Under the pieces are notes generated by a model that was given only the letters and a program-made list of their open reading frames with translations, was not told where the DNA came from and searched no databases. From assembly GCF_000090795.2 (NCBI RefSeq), contig NW_003546687.1, positions 10,738-74,737 of the forward strand: a DNA stretch of 64,000 bases, given 5' to 3'. Positions 24,577 to 38,300 of this stretch are shown here, piece after piece. This DNA comes from Amphimedon queenslandica. Taxonomy: Eukaryota > Porifera > Demospongiae > Haplosclerida > Niphatidae. A program made the position numbers and the translations under genes. How positions within the stretch are numbered: the first letter of the stretch is position 1; each line of letters begins with the position of its first letter.

Positions 24577-24605
24577 TGTCAAATGTCTTAAAGGTCAAAC
24601 TTTCA

Positions 24606-24664
24606 ATGAAAGATTAGATTCATGGCTAGTACCACTTCTATGGTAAGACCCATGAATCTAATAA
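24606..24664. repeat. Short inverted repeat upstream of LRR copy B
   Basis: 'gattagattcatgg' is followed about 20 bp later by 'ccatgaatctaataatc'. It lies about 30 bp upstream of the start codon and could be a small MITE or part of the 5' UTR. Confidence 0.55.
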
Positions 24665-26316
24665 TCATCAGTGGCCTATCTGTAATAGTGACCTCATGCA
24701 TGGCAAAATGAGCTGTTGCTCAGTATCACTGTACAGTTAGTATAATCCAGAGTAAACGATACCTACAGTATTATTTACTCTTGTTTATATTAATTTACTG
24801 TTACTGATGTAACAGTAAAGTAACATTATTGATTATTATTGTATTATTGATTATTGTATTTGGTAGATTCTAGAACATTCATGTGGACTTTCTATATACA
24901 TCCAGATTATTCATTAGTGTAAAAATTCTGTATGTTTCTAGACTGTTCTTTGTACTATATAATGCACTGTATTTTACTCTTTTATTACCTTCGTCCTTTG
25001 TTGTTGTTAGTTCCTTTTAATCATTCTTAATTATCGTTAATAAGTGACAAAGTCAATTCGATTATTGCAACAATAATAGCATCTAGCATCTTCAAAATAA
25101 AAGGGACAGTTAGTTGAAGGCATGCAGGCTGAACTTCTGACTAGAGTCAGTATAATACTGAATATTATGCAGAGCCATAGACAGCGAGACTTTAACTTGC
25201 TAAGCAATAATTCTAATTGCATGATAATAATATTATTTTCTAATAATCATTTTTATTACATGATGTAAAAATTATAATTCTTGTTAAATTCAATTGATAC
25301 TACTAACTCAAATGCATAAGGAATTCTTGCAACTAAGTGCATGCCAGATTAGAGGCCTATATACATGTAGGCTATTGCATACCCCATCAATAGAAATCTC
25401 AAGCTACACTGTCAGTGGCATATGTTCACAAGAATTGTAATTATTGCCATGAGCTAACTGATACTTACCGGGTATCTACTTATGAAAATATTAATTTACT
25501 TTAAATACTGCTATGTGGATGGCTGAAATGATTTTTGCAGTGCAATGAACTGGTTAAATTCATAATTTTATGCTGGTTTTGTCATACCAAAGAAACTACA
25601 TTTTGCGACAATTCCCCAAAAATTTTCAAATTAGCTAGCTGGCATTTTGTTAATAATTATTGATGCACACTAGAGACTTGGATTAATATAAGCAGAGATG
25701 AAAAATCATAGTAAGAATACTTTCAAGGACATTCATTTTTATTGTTGTTTAAAGAGGGGCACCAGTGACATCTAGGCAGGACTGAATAGTCTGGTAAAAA
25801 TATTACTTTGTACATTATTATCACATTGTAATTTTGACACACCGTCATGTATTTAGTGACCTTTGCATATAGCACCTTTTTTAATCAAAATAATTTTCGA
25901 TTTGACATAATCAGTCCACACCTTTCTGATTGTCAGGAATTGTATGTTATCATTGCCACATGACATCAATGTTGACATTGCCAGTACTGGGCTATCCACA
26001 GTACTGGCATTTTAGTTTGACCATCTATATCTGTGCTTATATACACAACTAAATTTAAAAAAAACACTGCATCGTTTCAAATAAAATCAGCCTAGGAATG
26101 ATAACTGTACTGAGGACTCAATGTCCAACTGCACTATAGCACAATAATAATGAATGATAATATAAGAAGCAATTGTAAACAAGTGTAGGAGGGGCTACAG
26201 CTTCACAGACTAATAGACTATGCAATAATTTGTCGATGTTGTGAGCAGTGAAAGAGGAAGGTTCCTTCATTTCATACGCTTACTAAGAAATCAGCAACAG
26301 TCAAATACTTGCAAAA
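24665..26316. other. Intergenic between divergent LRR copy B and BCR; one possible small secreted ORF
   Basis: Mostly AT-rich DNA. A 61-codon minus frame at 25037-25222 has a hydrophobic N-terminal segment (LWLCIIFSIILTLVRSSA) followed by a Cys-rich tail (CMPSTNC, CYYCC). This could be a small secreted peptide, but one short frame in AT-rich DNA is weak evidence. The BCR promoter should lie near 26200-26316. Confidence 0.3.
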
Positions 26317-29300
26317 ATGGAGTCTAAGCTGGAGTCATTTGATAATATTAGTGCTAGATGGTTACAAACCTTCGGAACCGATCCTCCAAAATGGATAGGA
26401 AGGTTAAATCTGGATGATGTTAAAAAGGCAATTAGTTCTTGCAGGAAAAGAATACAAAGCCTCTCGACTCGTTTAAAAGAAGAGCAAGCATTATTACATT
26501 TGCTGGACGTCGAGCTGGAAGTAGAACAACCCAGTGCCATATCCTCAAGTGGGCCGGACCGCCTTGCCTTTCTCCAGGAAGCACCCGTCGCCATTGCCAC
26601 TGAGTCTGAATGTGTCACTAATCCACCATCTTTTACCAAGACACCATCTGATTCGTCCGTCCTAGTTTTGAGAAGAAGAGCCTGTGAGCAAGTAGACAGG
26701 GATCACGAGAGTCTTGCCCGCCGTGTCAAAGATAAAGTCAAAGCAAAGCACTTGTCTTTCTCTGGTAGTAAAAGGATACTTGATTTTGAAGAAGATAACA
26801 GTCTTTTAGAACGGTCTGAACTTATTATACCAGAAAAAAGTATAACCAAAAATACATATTTTGGAAGAAGAAGGTCGAGTAGTGAATCGTCAACTTTTGT
26901 AAAAGAAGGCAGTGAAACAAGAGGTGAAAGGAGTCTCGGAAACTCACCGAGTAGGAGTTTACCAAAATTTGTGGCACAGGTAGATTTTAAACCCTTGACT
27001 TCTGACCACCAGGAAAAATCATCTCCAATGGACATTCCTGGGAATAGTAAGGAAGCGAAGAGATTGTCAAATGGGACACACCCTCATTTGATTGAAGATG
27101 ATGATAATGAGTTTGTAGCATCTGTAAAGACAATTGTTGGTGATGATTCTCTTGGTAACAAAGGACCACGTCAGGATTCTGATCCTAATCTAACTTTAAA
27201 GAGAGATAGTTTCTATACCAACACTTCTGGTGAAAAGACACCAACAGATACACTCACGGATATTTTTAATGAAGAATTTTCACCGTCAATGGAAGTGCCT
27301 CAATCAGATAATTTAGAAATCGGTTTATTTGAAGCCGGGCAGATTGCTCAGCACAGACAAGAATTATCATTTGATGACGAAGATGAAGAACAATCAACTG
27401 GTGATGTTGAAGAAACTGGTAGCTTTAATGACATGGAAAATAGTGGGTTTCACACTGACTTTCAGAATCTTGCTGAAAGTACATTGACTTACATTCTCAG
27501 GGACACTATTTTTGCTTCGAGAAGCAACTCAATGTCATCTTTAAATGACTCTCGTCGTAGTATGTCGCCTGAACCAGCAACACCATTGGGAGGTGTTAAT
27601 TTGCGTCCAAACAGTGGCAGGATAAAGGAAAGGAATAGGGCAGCTCAGGTACTTGAGAACCAATTTACTGATGAACGCATTGATGAGGAAAGGCTACATA
27701 GGATGTTACTAGAATTACAAGATTCCTCACCATGTCAATCCCCTTCACCTGTATCATCAAGCAGCGATCCCTCAAGTCCCACTCATTTTGTGCCATATGA
27801 TCATATGCCTATTCATCATCAGGTGGGTGCCTACAAGCTCATTAATAGTTGTAATGTTTTAGTGTTGGGATTTGTATATTACATGTACTTGTGAATGATA
27901 CTCATGATTGAGTTTGTATAGTTATAAATTATGATGCATGCATGTAATTATATAAGGGATTGACTTGTGCAACTTTAAGAGGTGCATCTAATGAACGTTT
28001 CATGTATTAACACTGTTTATGCATATCTTCTGTTTGTTTTGATGTTCATACATGTATTTTGTACATGTACATCTATAAAAGAATAACACACAATATACAT
28101 GTACATGTGTGTATACACAATTAAACATACATGTATGTCTTCTAGCTTTACTTACAATGTACAATGTGACATATATGTTAACCTTTTGGAACATGTAGAG
28201 TGTATGTACGGGTTTATATGTACATAAGATACACTGCATTAAAGCTTTTTTTGCTATGGCACATTGACACTCCATTATTTTAATACTACATGCTTATGTT
28301 ATACGCTGGCTCAAGTTTACTTTTATTTGATGGTGATAGCCATTCATATAGTAACACTTTAAAACCATTTGTATGTTTGTACATTCAGTTAAGTTAACTT
28401 AAGTATTCGTAATATAGAGCATCTGCATCCCTTATAGCAAGTATTTTGTTATGTTCACAGCTGCTTTGTAAACTGTGAGCAGGTGTGTATACACTGTTTG
28501 CTGTCTGTCATGAATAACAAATTACAATTGATTCTCTACTTAAGTTTGTGCTTATACATTTACTCAGTGTACATGTGGCTGAAAGAAGAACTTATAGCTT
28601 ATGCATGTAAATTTTTCTGAGTGATTGTTATGATAGTTAATATTCATTGTTTATTATACATGTACATGTCTACTTTTACTGTAATCTTTCACTGTGTGTT
28701 AGTGTAGCGTGTTTTCAGGGATAAAAGTAACAGCCAGCCATGCAATTTATTTTGCTTGGTTTGCCAGACATATTTATCTGCACGTACATTTATATTTGTT
28801 CCGCCACCTAATTTACCGTACAGCACAAAATTTTGAGTACTGCATATTTTGCAAATTTGCCTTTAAAATTTTTTCTGGGGGTTTAAGTTTTTGTAATTAT
28901 TGCCGTCTTGTAGCATAGTAAATTAAATTTTTTATTCTTCGAAGATCACTTAATTCACAAAATTTACAGCTTTTGAATTTTTGCACTAAGCAGGTGACTT
29001 ATGTACATGCATGACTGTATGGTGTGCTTAGGCTCTATGCTGTGCTAAATGCATTGACATGCATACTATGTACAATAATTTAACAAGTTTCTTTTCTTGT
29101 GAGAAATCAAATTGGTAGGTTTTTGTGGGTTTGGTTTTTTTGAGCTGGTATTACGAGAATAAAAGTGTAACCAAAATGAAACAAATACATACAGTAGACA
29201 AGACAAAACTTTGTAACTACATTACGGTGTGCTTTACAAGTTCATTGAATGCACTTAAAATTGTTATTTTCATTCTTTATTTGCAACGCAAATTTTGAGC

Positions 29301-32300
29301 CTTTTATTACAGCATCATGCACTTGTTTCTTAAATAATGTTTCATAATAATTATGAATATTCAATTTGAACAAACATTCATTTTTAGATTTCACTTGCTT
29401 ATAAGTTGTATTGTACTTTATAATGTACAATGCAGCATTGTAATTGTAACTATGATTGTAATTATTGATATGTTTCTATTGTTTGCTGGCACAATTACTA
29501 TTCCAGATTATTTTGTGTTACTTTTTTGCTTACAGTACATGTGTGCATGTATGTTTTCATCATTATCTCTTTTAGTCTTTATCTGCTCGTTCGTCACGTA
29601 TGTATCCTGTTCGTCGTGAGACAGTTGTAGTACATGGAGAAGTGTTAGTTATCAGAAAACTAGTAGTAGCTGGTATTGTTACAGCTGAAAAGGCATATCT
29701 TGATTGTCTCAATGTGACAAAAGAGGTAGGGCTGAACCATAACAAAATTGTATGTATATGCATGTACAACATCACATATTACATTTACATCCTGTACCAG
29801 TATAAGGAGTAAAAGACTTAAAATAGTTTCCTTTAAACAATGCATTTACCTTTCTTTCTACATGTACATGTAAATGCATCCTTAAAACTCTGCCACAAAT
29901 ATTAAAATTGACACTGATTATACATTGTACTTAGTGTTGTACATTTAACTGAAATAAATTTACATGTTGGTTCAGAAATTTAGATGAACTAACTTGAAGA
30001 AAAATTTAGCCATGTAAACTTCAGCCTAAAAAGTAAAGTAATCCATTAGAATAACAGTTAGTACTGCATGTCTACATGTACATGTACATGTAGATGGTGT
30101 TTTTTTATTATTGAAAGATGATATATACTTACATGTGCATGTAAATTTATGTACCAGGTACATCTATATCCTTCACTGCTTGACTCCATTTTGAGTAATG
30201 CAGAATATTTTCCCTGTGCCTTTGATGAAATAATCCAATAAAATGATACCACCATAGTAAAATCTGATCGTTTTTCTTTGGACATTGTGTAATTTTGTAC
30301 TAGTTTGGCCCAACCTCTTCTTGCGCCAGGGTGGTGCTGAAGAGTCTGTTGAGACTGCTACTGAACTTGTGGCACTATAAGCACAGGTATAGGCACTTGG
30401 TAATAACTTTGTCACATGACCTATTCAAAAGGGTTCCAAGTGTGACTGACAAGCCTGCTCTATATTATTCTATTATTGTTCATCTGTTTTGCAAAGATGT
30501 TGAAGGCCTGCACTGGGGCTAACAAACCTTAATATTTTGGAAGGGCGCTTGGGAGGTGTGCCTAGGAGGTTGTGTGTATTGAGTGGGATGATATTGGAGG
30601 CATGCGTGTGCATTGTCACATGTTGATGTTACAGCATTTCAGATATTTCACATGTGCATGCATAAGTTAATTCCACTAACATTTCAACTGAACAGTACAT
30701 GTACAGTTTGTACAATGTATGATGTATGTGTATTAAATTTACCACAGTAATCATTAGTCTTCATTCAAAGAAACTTATTTTTTTTAGTTTTATCGAAAGC
30801 CACTCCTAGCTCATAGTAGCACCAGTCAAGCTATCATTTCTGAGACTGATGTCAACACAATTTTCTATCGCGTAGAAGATCTTCATTCACTACATTCGTC
30901 TCTTCATGAAATGCTGGAATCCTTGTTACCTGACTGGGGTATGCACTCTTGCGTTGGAGGATTCTTTTTAGAACTGGTAAGTACAATGTACATGTAGAGT
31001 GTTTAGCCCAATAGTCCAATACTACTTGTACATAATGTTTTCTACTTTATACATGTAGGCTGTATTTTAACATCACATTTATGCATGTACATGTTGCATC
31101 TACATTAATGACAGCTAGACAGCACATTGATGCTTTTCATGTTATGTACTTGTGTAAATACATGTATTTATGTACGGTATTTGTTTAATTATACACCCAG
31201 GCGTTTATTTCTTCCCAGGAAAAATCACTTAAAACAAATAAAAGCACACATATGCATACCGTATTTCCTTAAGTAAAAGCCCGGGCGTCTATTTCCTAAA
31301 ATGGTATTTGGACCTTGGAAAAAAAATTAAAAAGTAAAAAAACTTTGGCCCAGAGTGGGATTCAAACCCGTGACCTCATGCATTGCACGCCTGGAACTTT
31401 AGGCAGTATTCGCTGCAAGTCTACTGAGTCACTTTGTGGCTGAAGTTACGTATTTATAGTTCAATTCTATTGCTACCCCGGCATTTATTCGCATGCGGCT
31501 TCTATTTAAAGATATACGGTACATGTATATATTATGCATAAACCAAGATTGGAAATAGGATCTGGTGAGTGCATTATGCATTGAAATTTGAAACCATCCT
31601 ACATGTAGGCGTCTTGGAACTGGTTAATAGGAGACTGTTATAAATACTTTGCGGGACTCTAGCAACTATAGTACATCGGGTGACAGAGCAAGCTAGTAGC
31701 TCCCTTTATGGCTACCTTCCAAGGACATCATGCGTATGTGATGCTAGCTTTGGCTCGTTTCTTATCATTTACGTTATTCTAGTTAATTTTGTGAATCTGT
31801 TGATGTACACATACACTGTACATGTATAGTTATAGGATGAGAATTATTGAAAAATACATGTAGTCTAGAATAAATTTAGAGGTGGTCGGAGAAAAATATT
31901 GTTCCTTTTAAATTTATGTTCACCGTACTATTTGACTAGAATATCCTGTATCATAATGATTATTGATGTTCATTGCATGGTTGGTCTAAGTAATGAACTG
32001 GTTAGTTCATTTGTTGAGGTGTTCGTCCCAACCACCCCTTACCACCATTAGCAGAACTGTGTAGAGTATAATGACCATTCATTTTGCATTACAGAATTTC
32101 TGTTGTACTTGCAAATGTATTGTTTGTTGGCTATTTTTTATGATGGGACACAATCATCTATTGAATTCTCTTCCATTTTTTGAGTTGAGAATGAAGAAAG
32201 GCAAAAGTTTGGCCAGATATCAAAACTGAGGCAGATGAAGAAGTTTCACTTTGAATTAATGCATAACTTAATAGATAGAATGATACATTTAGCTACTATA

Positions 32301-35300
32301 AATTAATTTTCTTATTGTTTATTGTATTTGTAGTGCAAGAACCTGAAACTGTACAAAGATTATGTTGAGATGTATAGAAGATCTTTGGACTGTTTAGAAC
32401 GCTCAAAGCAGGATCCAAATTTTAAAAAGTTTCTTGATGTAAGTTTTATTTCTTGTGACACTTTGTGATTTCAATGTGCACAGTACAGTAACATGGCATG
32501 CATGTACATATACGGTGGAACTAATCTAATCCTAGAGTACAATATACAATAGGTTCAGATATATTCACAGCTGTAATTTTTTGGGGTAATAAAACCATAT
32601 CATGGCAAATGTTAGAGCACTTTATTTTTTAATGGAGTAATTTACCAATAGTGACTCATTTTTGTTGCTGGTCTTTATGCTAGTGATAATAAACCACACC
32701 CAAGTCAATAGACACTAACTTAAGTGGGTGTAGAGTTTCAAGACACAGCGAGACAGTAGTTTTGAAAAGAACTGGTTAAGCAGCTCCAAAGAGACCAAAG
32801 GTTAATAACAACAAAAAGAACAACTCCTCAAAATGACTTCAACATGGTGCTTTGCTTCAGTATTGTGGAGTTTTCAATTAAATAGTATCAGGTTTTTATG
32901 GCAATTGTTGGTCATCGGAAAAAAATACGAATAATTGCAACTGCTAATATATATCCCAACCTACAGTACATACATGTACATGTATACATGCATATGTACA
33001 TGTATTTAAAAGTATTTGTTTTTTACCATGACTAAACCTGCCAATCCCTTTTTAGCATAATTTTGAGTTTTTAAAGGCAAGCATACTAGTGTATTTTGCA
33101 TGTACAATGTACATGTACATGTAGTTAATGTACATTTTTACTGGTTTTTAATGTTGTTGCTGTGTATAAATTGGTATTTAGACTCTTGTTGAAGTGCAAA
33201 TACGTGCATATAATATACAATGCATATACCTTAAGGAGACAATTGTTTGCGGGTATTTAATTTAGCAAATTTAGCGATTTTTTAAAAATCACTAACTTTA
33301 GTCCGTGCTAACTTTAATAACTTCATTGAAAGTGGGTGTGGTCACAAATAAAGTGGTGGCTGTCAGCAACTCTGAGCTTATTTGCAGCAAACAGTCAGCA
33401 AGATAAGACTGAATGGCTGTCCAAAGACCTAAACAAAGCAGATGACAATCTTCTTTGTTCAGTGACTGCTTCTAATTGTAAGCAAGATAACTTTACATTT
33501 TTGGAGCAGAGTCAGTGATGAAGCTTGAAGTAATTTAAGCAAGATTAATGCAACAAGATCTACTGTATTTAGACTTGTGCAATTGCTTTGCTTGCTCATA
33601 CATGTAGATCACAGCACATAATCTATAGCTTGTTTAGGCTCTCCCCAAATGTTTTACACTCTTCAGTAGTTATTTGGTAATACCAAATGATCAAAAACGC
33701 TAAATTAAGTACCAGCCAAATGTCAGTATCATGAAAATTGCTAAAATAAGTACACGATAATAATTGTCTCCTTAAGGTACATGTATTGTATGCTCATGAC
33801 ATTTGGTTTCAAAATACATACATGTACATGTACATGCACAGTGGCTCTTTCCAGTCCCATCATAAAAGCTACTACATATATTTTCATGTAGTACATTCCT
33901 GTGTTTAGCATTCGTGTAACACAAATATTTGAATGTTCACTGGTTATCATTTTGCACATGTTGACTCATATCATGTAATGCATTACTTACATGTATTTTT
34001 ACCTAATAGGATGTTAAGGTAACAGTTTCTTCTCAGAATCAGTTTAAAGATGTTCCTAATGTTAATGGTTAGTCTGTTTTAATATTGCTTGTGTTTCTAT
34101 ATTGGTGCTCACAGAATTACTAAGGAAGCCAATTGAAAGGTTACAAAGCTATTCTTTGGTTTTAACTGTAAGTCAGAATGATTGATATTATCATTGTTTA
34201 TTTACATGCAGGATCTTTGCCAACACACTCCAGAAGCACATAATGATTTTTCAGTTCTTAAACAGTCGCTCAATGTCATGTCTGATTTTATTGCTAGTAC
34301 TCATGACCCAAGAGCATTTCAACAGGTAAAAATGTGCCGTTGATGCATGTACAATTAGTCATTATCTGAACTGAACTGCCATTCAATACACAAACATACC
34401 TTAAATTACTAGAATATACTCATGGGGATTATTTATTGTACATATGTGATGAGCAATACCCAATAAGCCATGATGAAATACCATGTTTGCTGTTTTAAAG
34501 TAATTATGTTTGTTGGATTCTGTTTGCTGATACATATTTTGTATCACTACTTGCACTTATACATTCCTTACGCTAATACATGTTTGTATGATATATATAC
34601 ATGTATCTTTCTTTTTCCTATTTTGCTGTCCTGGATATTGGTAGTAATAACTGAGGAGAAAGTTAGTTTTTATTGCAATCTTTTGTTTTACATGTAGTTA
34701 AGTGGTGGTTTTAACCGTGAACTTGTAAAGCAAGAGCTTGTAGTTGAACTGTTAGAGCGATCAAGAAAAATTCGACGTTTGTTTCTGTTTCATGACGTTC
34801 TTGTTTCAGCTAAAGAGAAGTCTCCCAGGTACATGTATGTACACTATGGATTGGACATATAGACATGTACATGTACTCGTTCTTTATGTATATTCAGTGG
34901 TTTACTTACTAATTTGCTAATTACATGTAGGCATGGTGAAGGTGTCAAATTAGAACCAAAATGGTATGTTCCACTTCACAACTTGCGGTTTCACCCACCA
35001 GAAGCTGAAGGTCAGTACTTTGAAACTTAAAAGTTACATGTACGCTAATTATTCTCATTTAATAGCCCTTCGTCCTGTACCTGTGACTAGTGATCAAGAG
35101 CTAAGTGTCATTAAGTCTCGCATAGCTGAACTGAAGGCTCAACTCAATAGAGAGGTCAAAGAAAAGAGAAGCAGCACTCTAGACAAAGATGCTTCTTTTG
35201 TATGAAGACTATTCTTATTATTTTTATTTATCTTGTCATTGTTTCACTTTTTTTTCCATATTTTTTTAGAAACGCAACTTTAAATTTATTGGAACAAAGC

Positions 35301-38300
35301 CAGAGAAGCTCAGAAAAAAGTTACAAGAACAGCAAGTATCCTATTGGATAGCTTCACCTTCTCTTCCTTTGAGGCTTTACAGTACAAATGGAAAGGTACC
35401 ATTATTGTTGCATTTGCAGTTTATGTCTAAATTTGTTTAGCGATATGTGTTCCTCCTTCATAATGAAGATGAACGAGAGAGTTGGATATCAGCAATTAAA
35501 AAGCTGCAGCCAAAAGGTAGTGTTGAATGTCTTTTTAATTTAAATTATGGACGTATAATTTTCTTTGTACATAGCTGTTCAAAGTGTTACATTGTCACAG
35601 TTTGAACTGCAAGATTTGTTGTATAGGCAGAAAGTTCACGTGAGTACCGATGTCATTTTGTACCTACATGTATATGATTTTTCTTGATGTACATGTACTT
35701 GTAGTTAACTCGTGACCAAGAAGAAGTCATTGAAGTACAAACAGATGGTATAAAAATAATTACATGTATTTTAAATTGTTTATTGAAATATTTTGAACAG
35801 AGGATGAATATTTGACTGGTATTCTTAGAGTTCATGTCACATCAGCAAAGGATATGAAAATCAAACAAAATTGTAAGTACAACTTCATCTTAAATATTGT
35901 TATTGTGACATTATAGAATCACCAATTTCTCTTTTGTTGCAAATTTGCCATTTATTTCCTCAAATATTTCTGTAAAAACTAAATTAGTCCACTACACAAT
36001 ACCTTTTCAGATAATATAAGTTAATTGATTTAGTTAATAGGCATGTGCATGTATGTGTATATAGCAATACATGTCATGTGTACTTGTGCATGCAACAGGT
36101 AGCCATAACTATAGTGAAAACAGTGGCTATTATTGAAACTAGATTTGCAGACACATGTACATGTGTGTCAGTTTTACTCTAGTGTTTTTCATGAATCTTT
36201 TTTCTAATCATTTTCATTCTTCAATAGATGGTTTACATTGTGCTCTTGAGTTTGACGAATATAGCCGCTTTGACCGGAAAGCTCGCACACTACCAGTTAA
36301 TATGGATATGACAACATTAATGGTTACATGGGATCAAGATTTTGAGATAGAAACAGTTGGTGCTCATATGATGAAAGCTATGATATTTTATAAGTCTTTA
36401 TTGAAAGAGGAGATGTGTGCAGTCGGTAAACTAAAGGTGAGTGCCTTTCGAAATACATTGTACATGTACATTAACGCTGTTTTAACATGTACAATGTGAC
36501 TTAAAACATAAGTTTATGACGGCATTTGTGCATATACATGTATATTGTGCTACGTTTGCCATTCTATGCTACATGTACATGTACACAGCCAAGATTTGGC
36601 ATGTACCTGTAGATGATCAGTCTCAGTCAGTCTTGATATCAGACATGCACTGTAGATTTTGAGTCATCAGCCCTGATACAACCATGGAGTACAGCATTTA
36701 TCCTGGATCAGGATAAAGCAAAATTTATGATGGCTTTGAAGGCTGTACCATCACTGAAGTCTGACCTGATTCAGTAATTTTGGGCAATATTCCTGAATCA
36801 CACATGAAAATTCTTGGCTATATAGTGCATGTACATGCAAGTTACATTCATGTACATGTAGTCATGTACTGCATGTGCATTGGAAGTGCAGTTCACTTGT
36901 GCGTGTGTGTATGTATATGTAGATTGTCATGTAACTGTACATTGTACGTTAGATTTTTCTAATTTTATACCATTGACTATTGAGTATTATTATTCACTGA
37001 TGCTTGACTTACATGTATGTAGGCTACCTCACTTACTTTTTTATTGCTTTTTTGTTTTTAACCAGTTACCTGTGAAAGAGCTAAAATCCAGCAAAAGGTG
37101 CAAAGTGGATATTCGGTTACATCCTCAAGGAGTCCTAACATTAGTTGTAGAGTACTTTACTAGTATGGCATCCATGGGAAAAAGACCGGCACTCTTGAGC
37201 TCTGGTGTGTTTGGATTTCCTATGGATGTCGTGGCTAAGTAAGAATTACATGTAATTGTTAATTTTTGCAGTCATATGCATGTACCATATAGCGGATAAT
37301 TTTCGTCATATACATGTACCATATAGCGGGTAATTTTCGACTGGTGCTTATTTTTGTCCGTTTTGTTGCGAATAATTCTGAACGAAATTAATTCAAAAGA
37401 TTGGCGTGACCATAGTAAATCAATAATAACATGATAACAAGCATAGATGGCCTTGAAAACGGCATTCACCTCTTAAAGTACCTCTTCCAGACCCTACAAG
37501 ACCAGAGGACCTCTTTCTGATGCTATCAGTGGTACAGAGGCTAATAAAGACATCAGGTCAACTGTTTTTTAGTCAAAAATAAAGCCTACGAATTTTTATT
37601 CTAAAGTCATTTCTGGTTTCATTAAAAATTTTCAACCACCAAAAATTACCTGATCTACGGTACATGTCCAATCTACATGTACTCAATAAAGCAGGGTTGT
37701 TATACTTTGAAATGTGCTTTGTACAAGCTACACACACATATACTCATGTACATGCTTTTACAATGTATTTTTGAAGGAGAGAACGTCATGATATTCCACT
37801 GATTGTCCAAACCTGTGTTGATGAAGTAGAGCGGCGTGGCTTGTCTGAAGTTGGTATATATCGTGTTGCTGGAGTACTTCGTGATGTACAAGAATTGAGA
37901 ATGGCATTTGATACAGGTTAGAATCTATATGACTCTCGTTGAAGTGGTACTTATTGTATCTAGACATTAGCTTATACCATGAATTTAATTTTGCCAGATA
38001 AATTCACATAAATTAAATCATTTATGCATGTACATTGTACATGTACATGTACTCACATGGCACATTCAGTATTGCATGTACATGTTTTCTTATTACAAAC
38101 AGTTAAATCATCCAAGCTTTTCATACAAAGGAAATTTTATTTCTACACTGTACATGATGTACATGTACATTATAAGGCATGTACATGTTTAAGGTATTCA
38201 TTTCTTGTCATTTTTATGCACGTTTTAGATTATATACATGCTCAACAAATAGCATTTGAAACTGATATTCATGCAGTAGCAGGGTTACTGAAACGATATT

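Noticed and set aside
24577-24582. TTG start for LRR copy B
   Set aside because: Non-ATG initiation is unnecessary; the first ATG two codons later gives an intact signal peptide.
27823-27894. Extension of BCR exon 1 to the stop at 27894, giving a 525-aa stand-alone protein
   Set aside because: A consensus donor (CAG|gtgggt) at 27823 joins in phase to the DH-domain exon at 29576. The extra 24 residues look like intron read-through, though a short isoform cannot be excluded.
36880-37242. 120-aa frame as a separate protein
   Set aside because: It is intron read-through into BCR exon 17.
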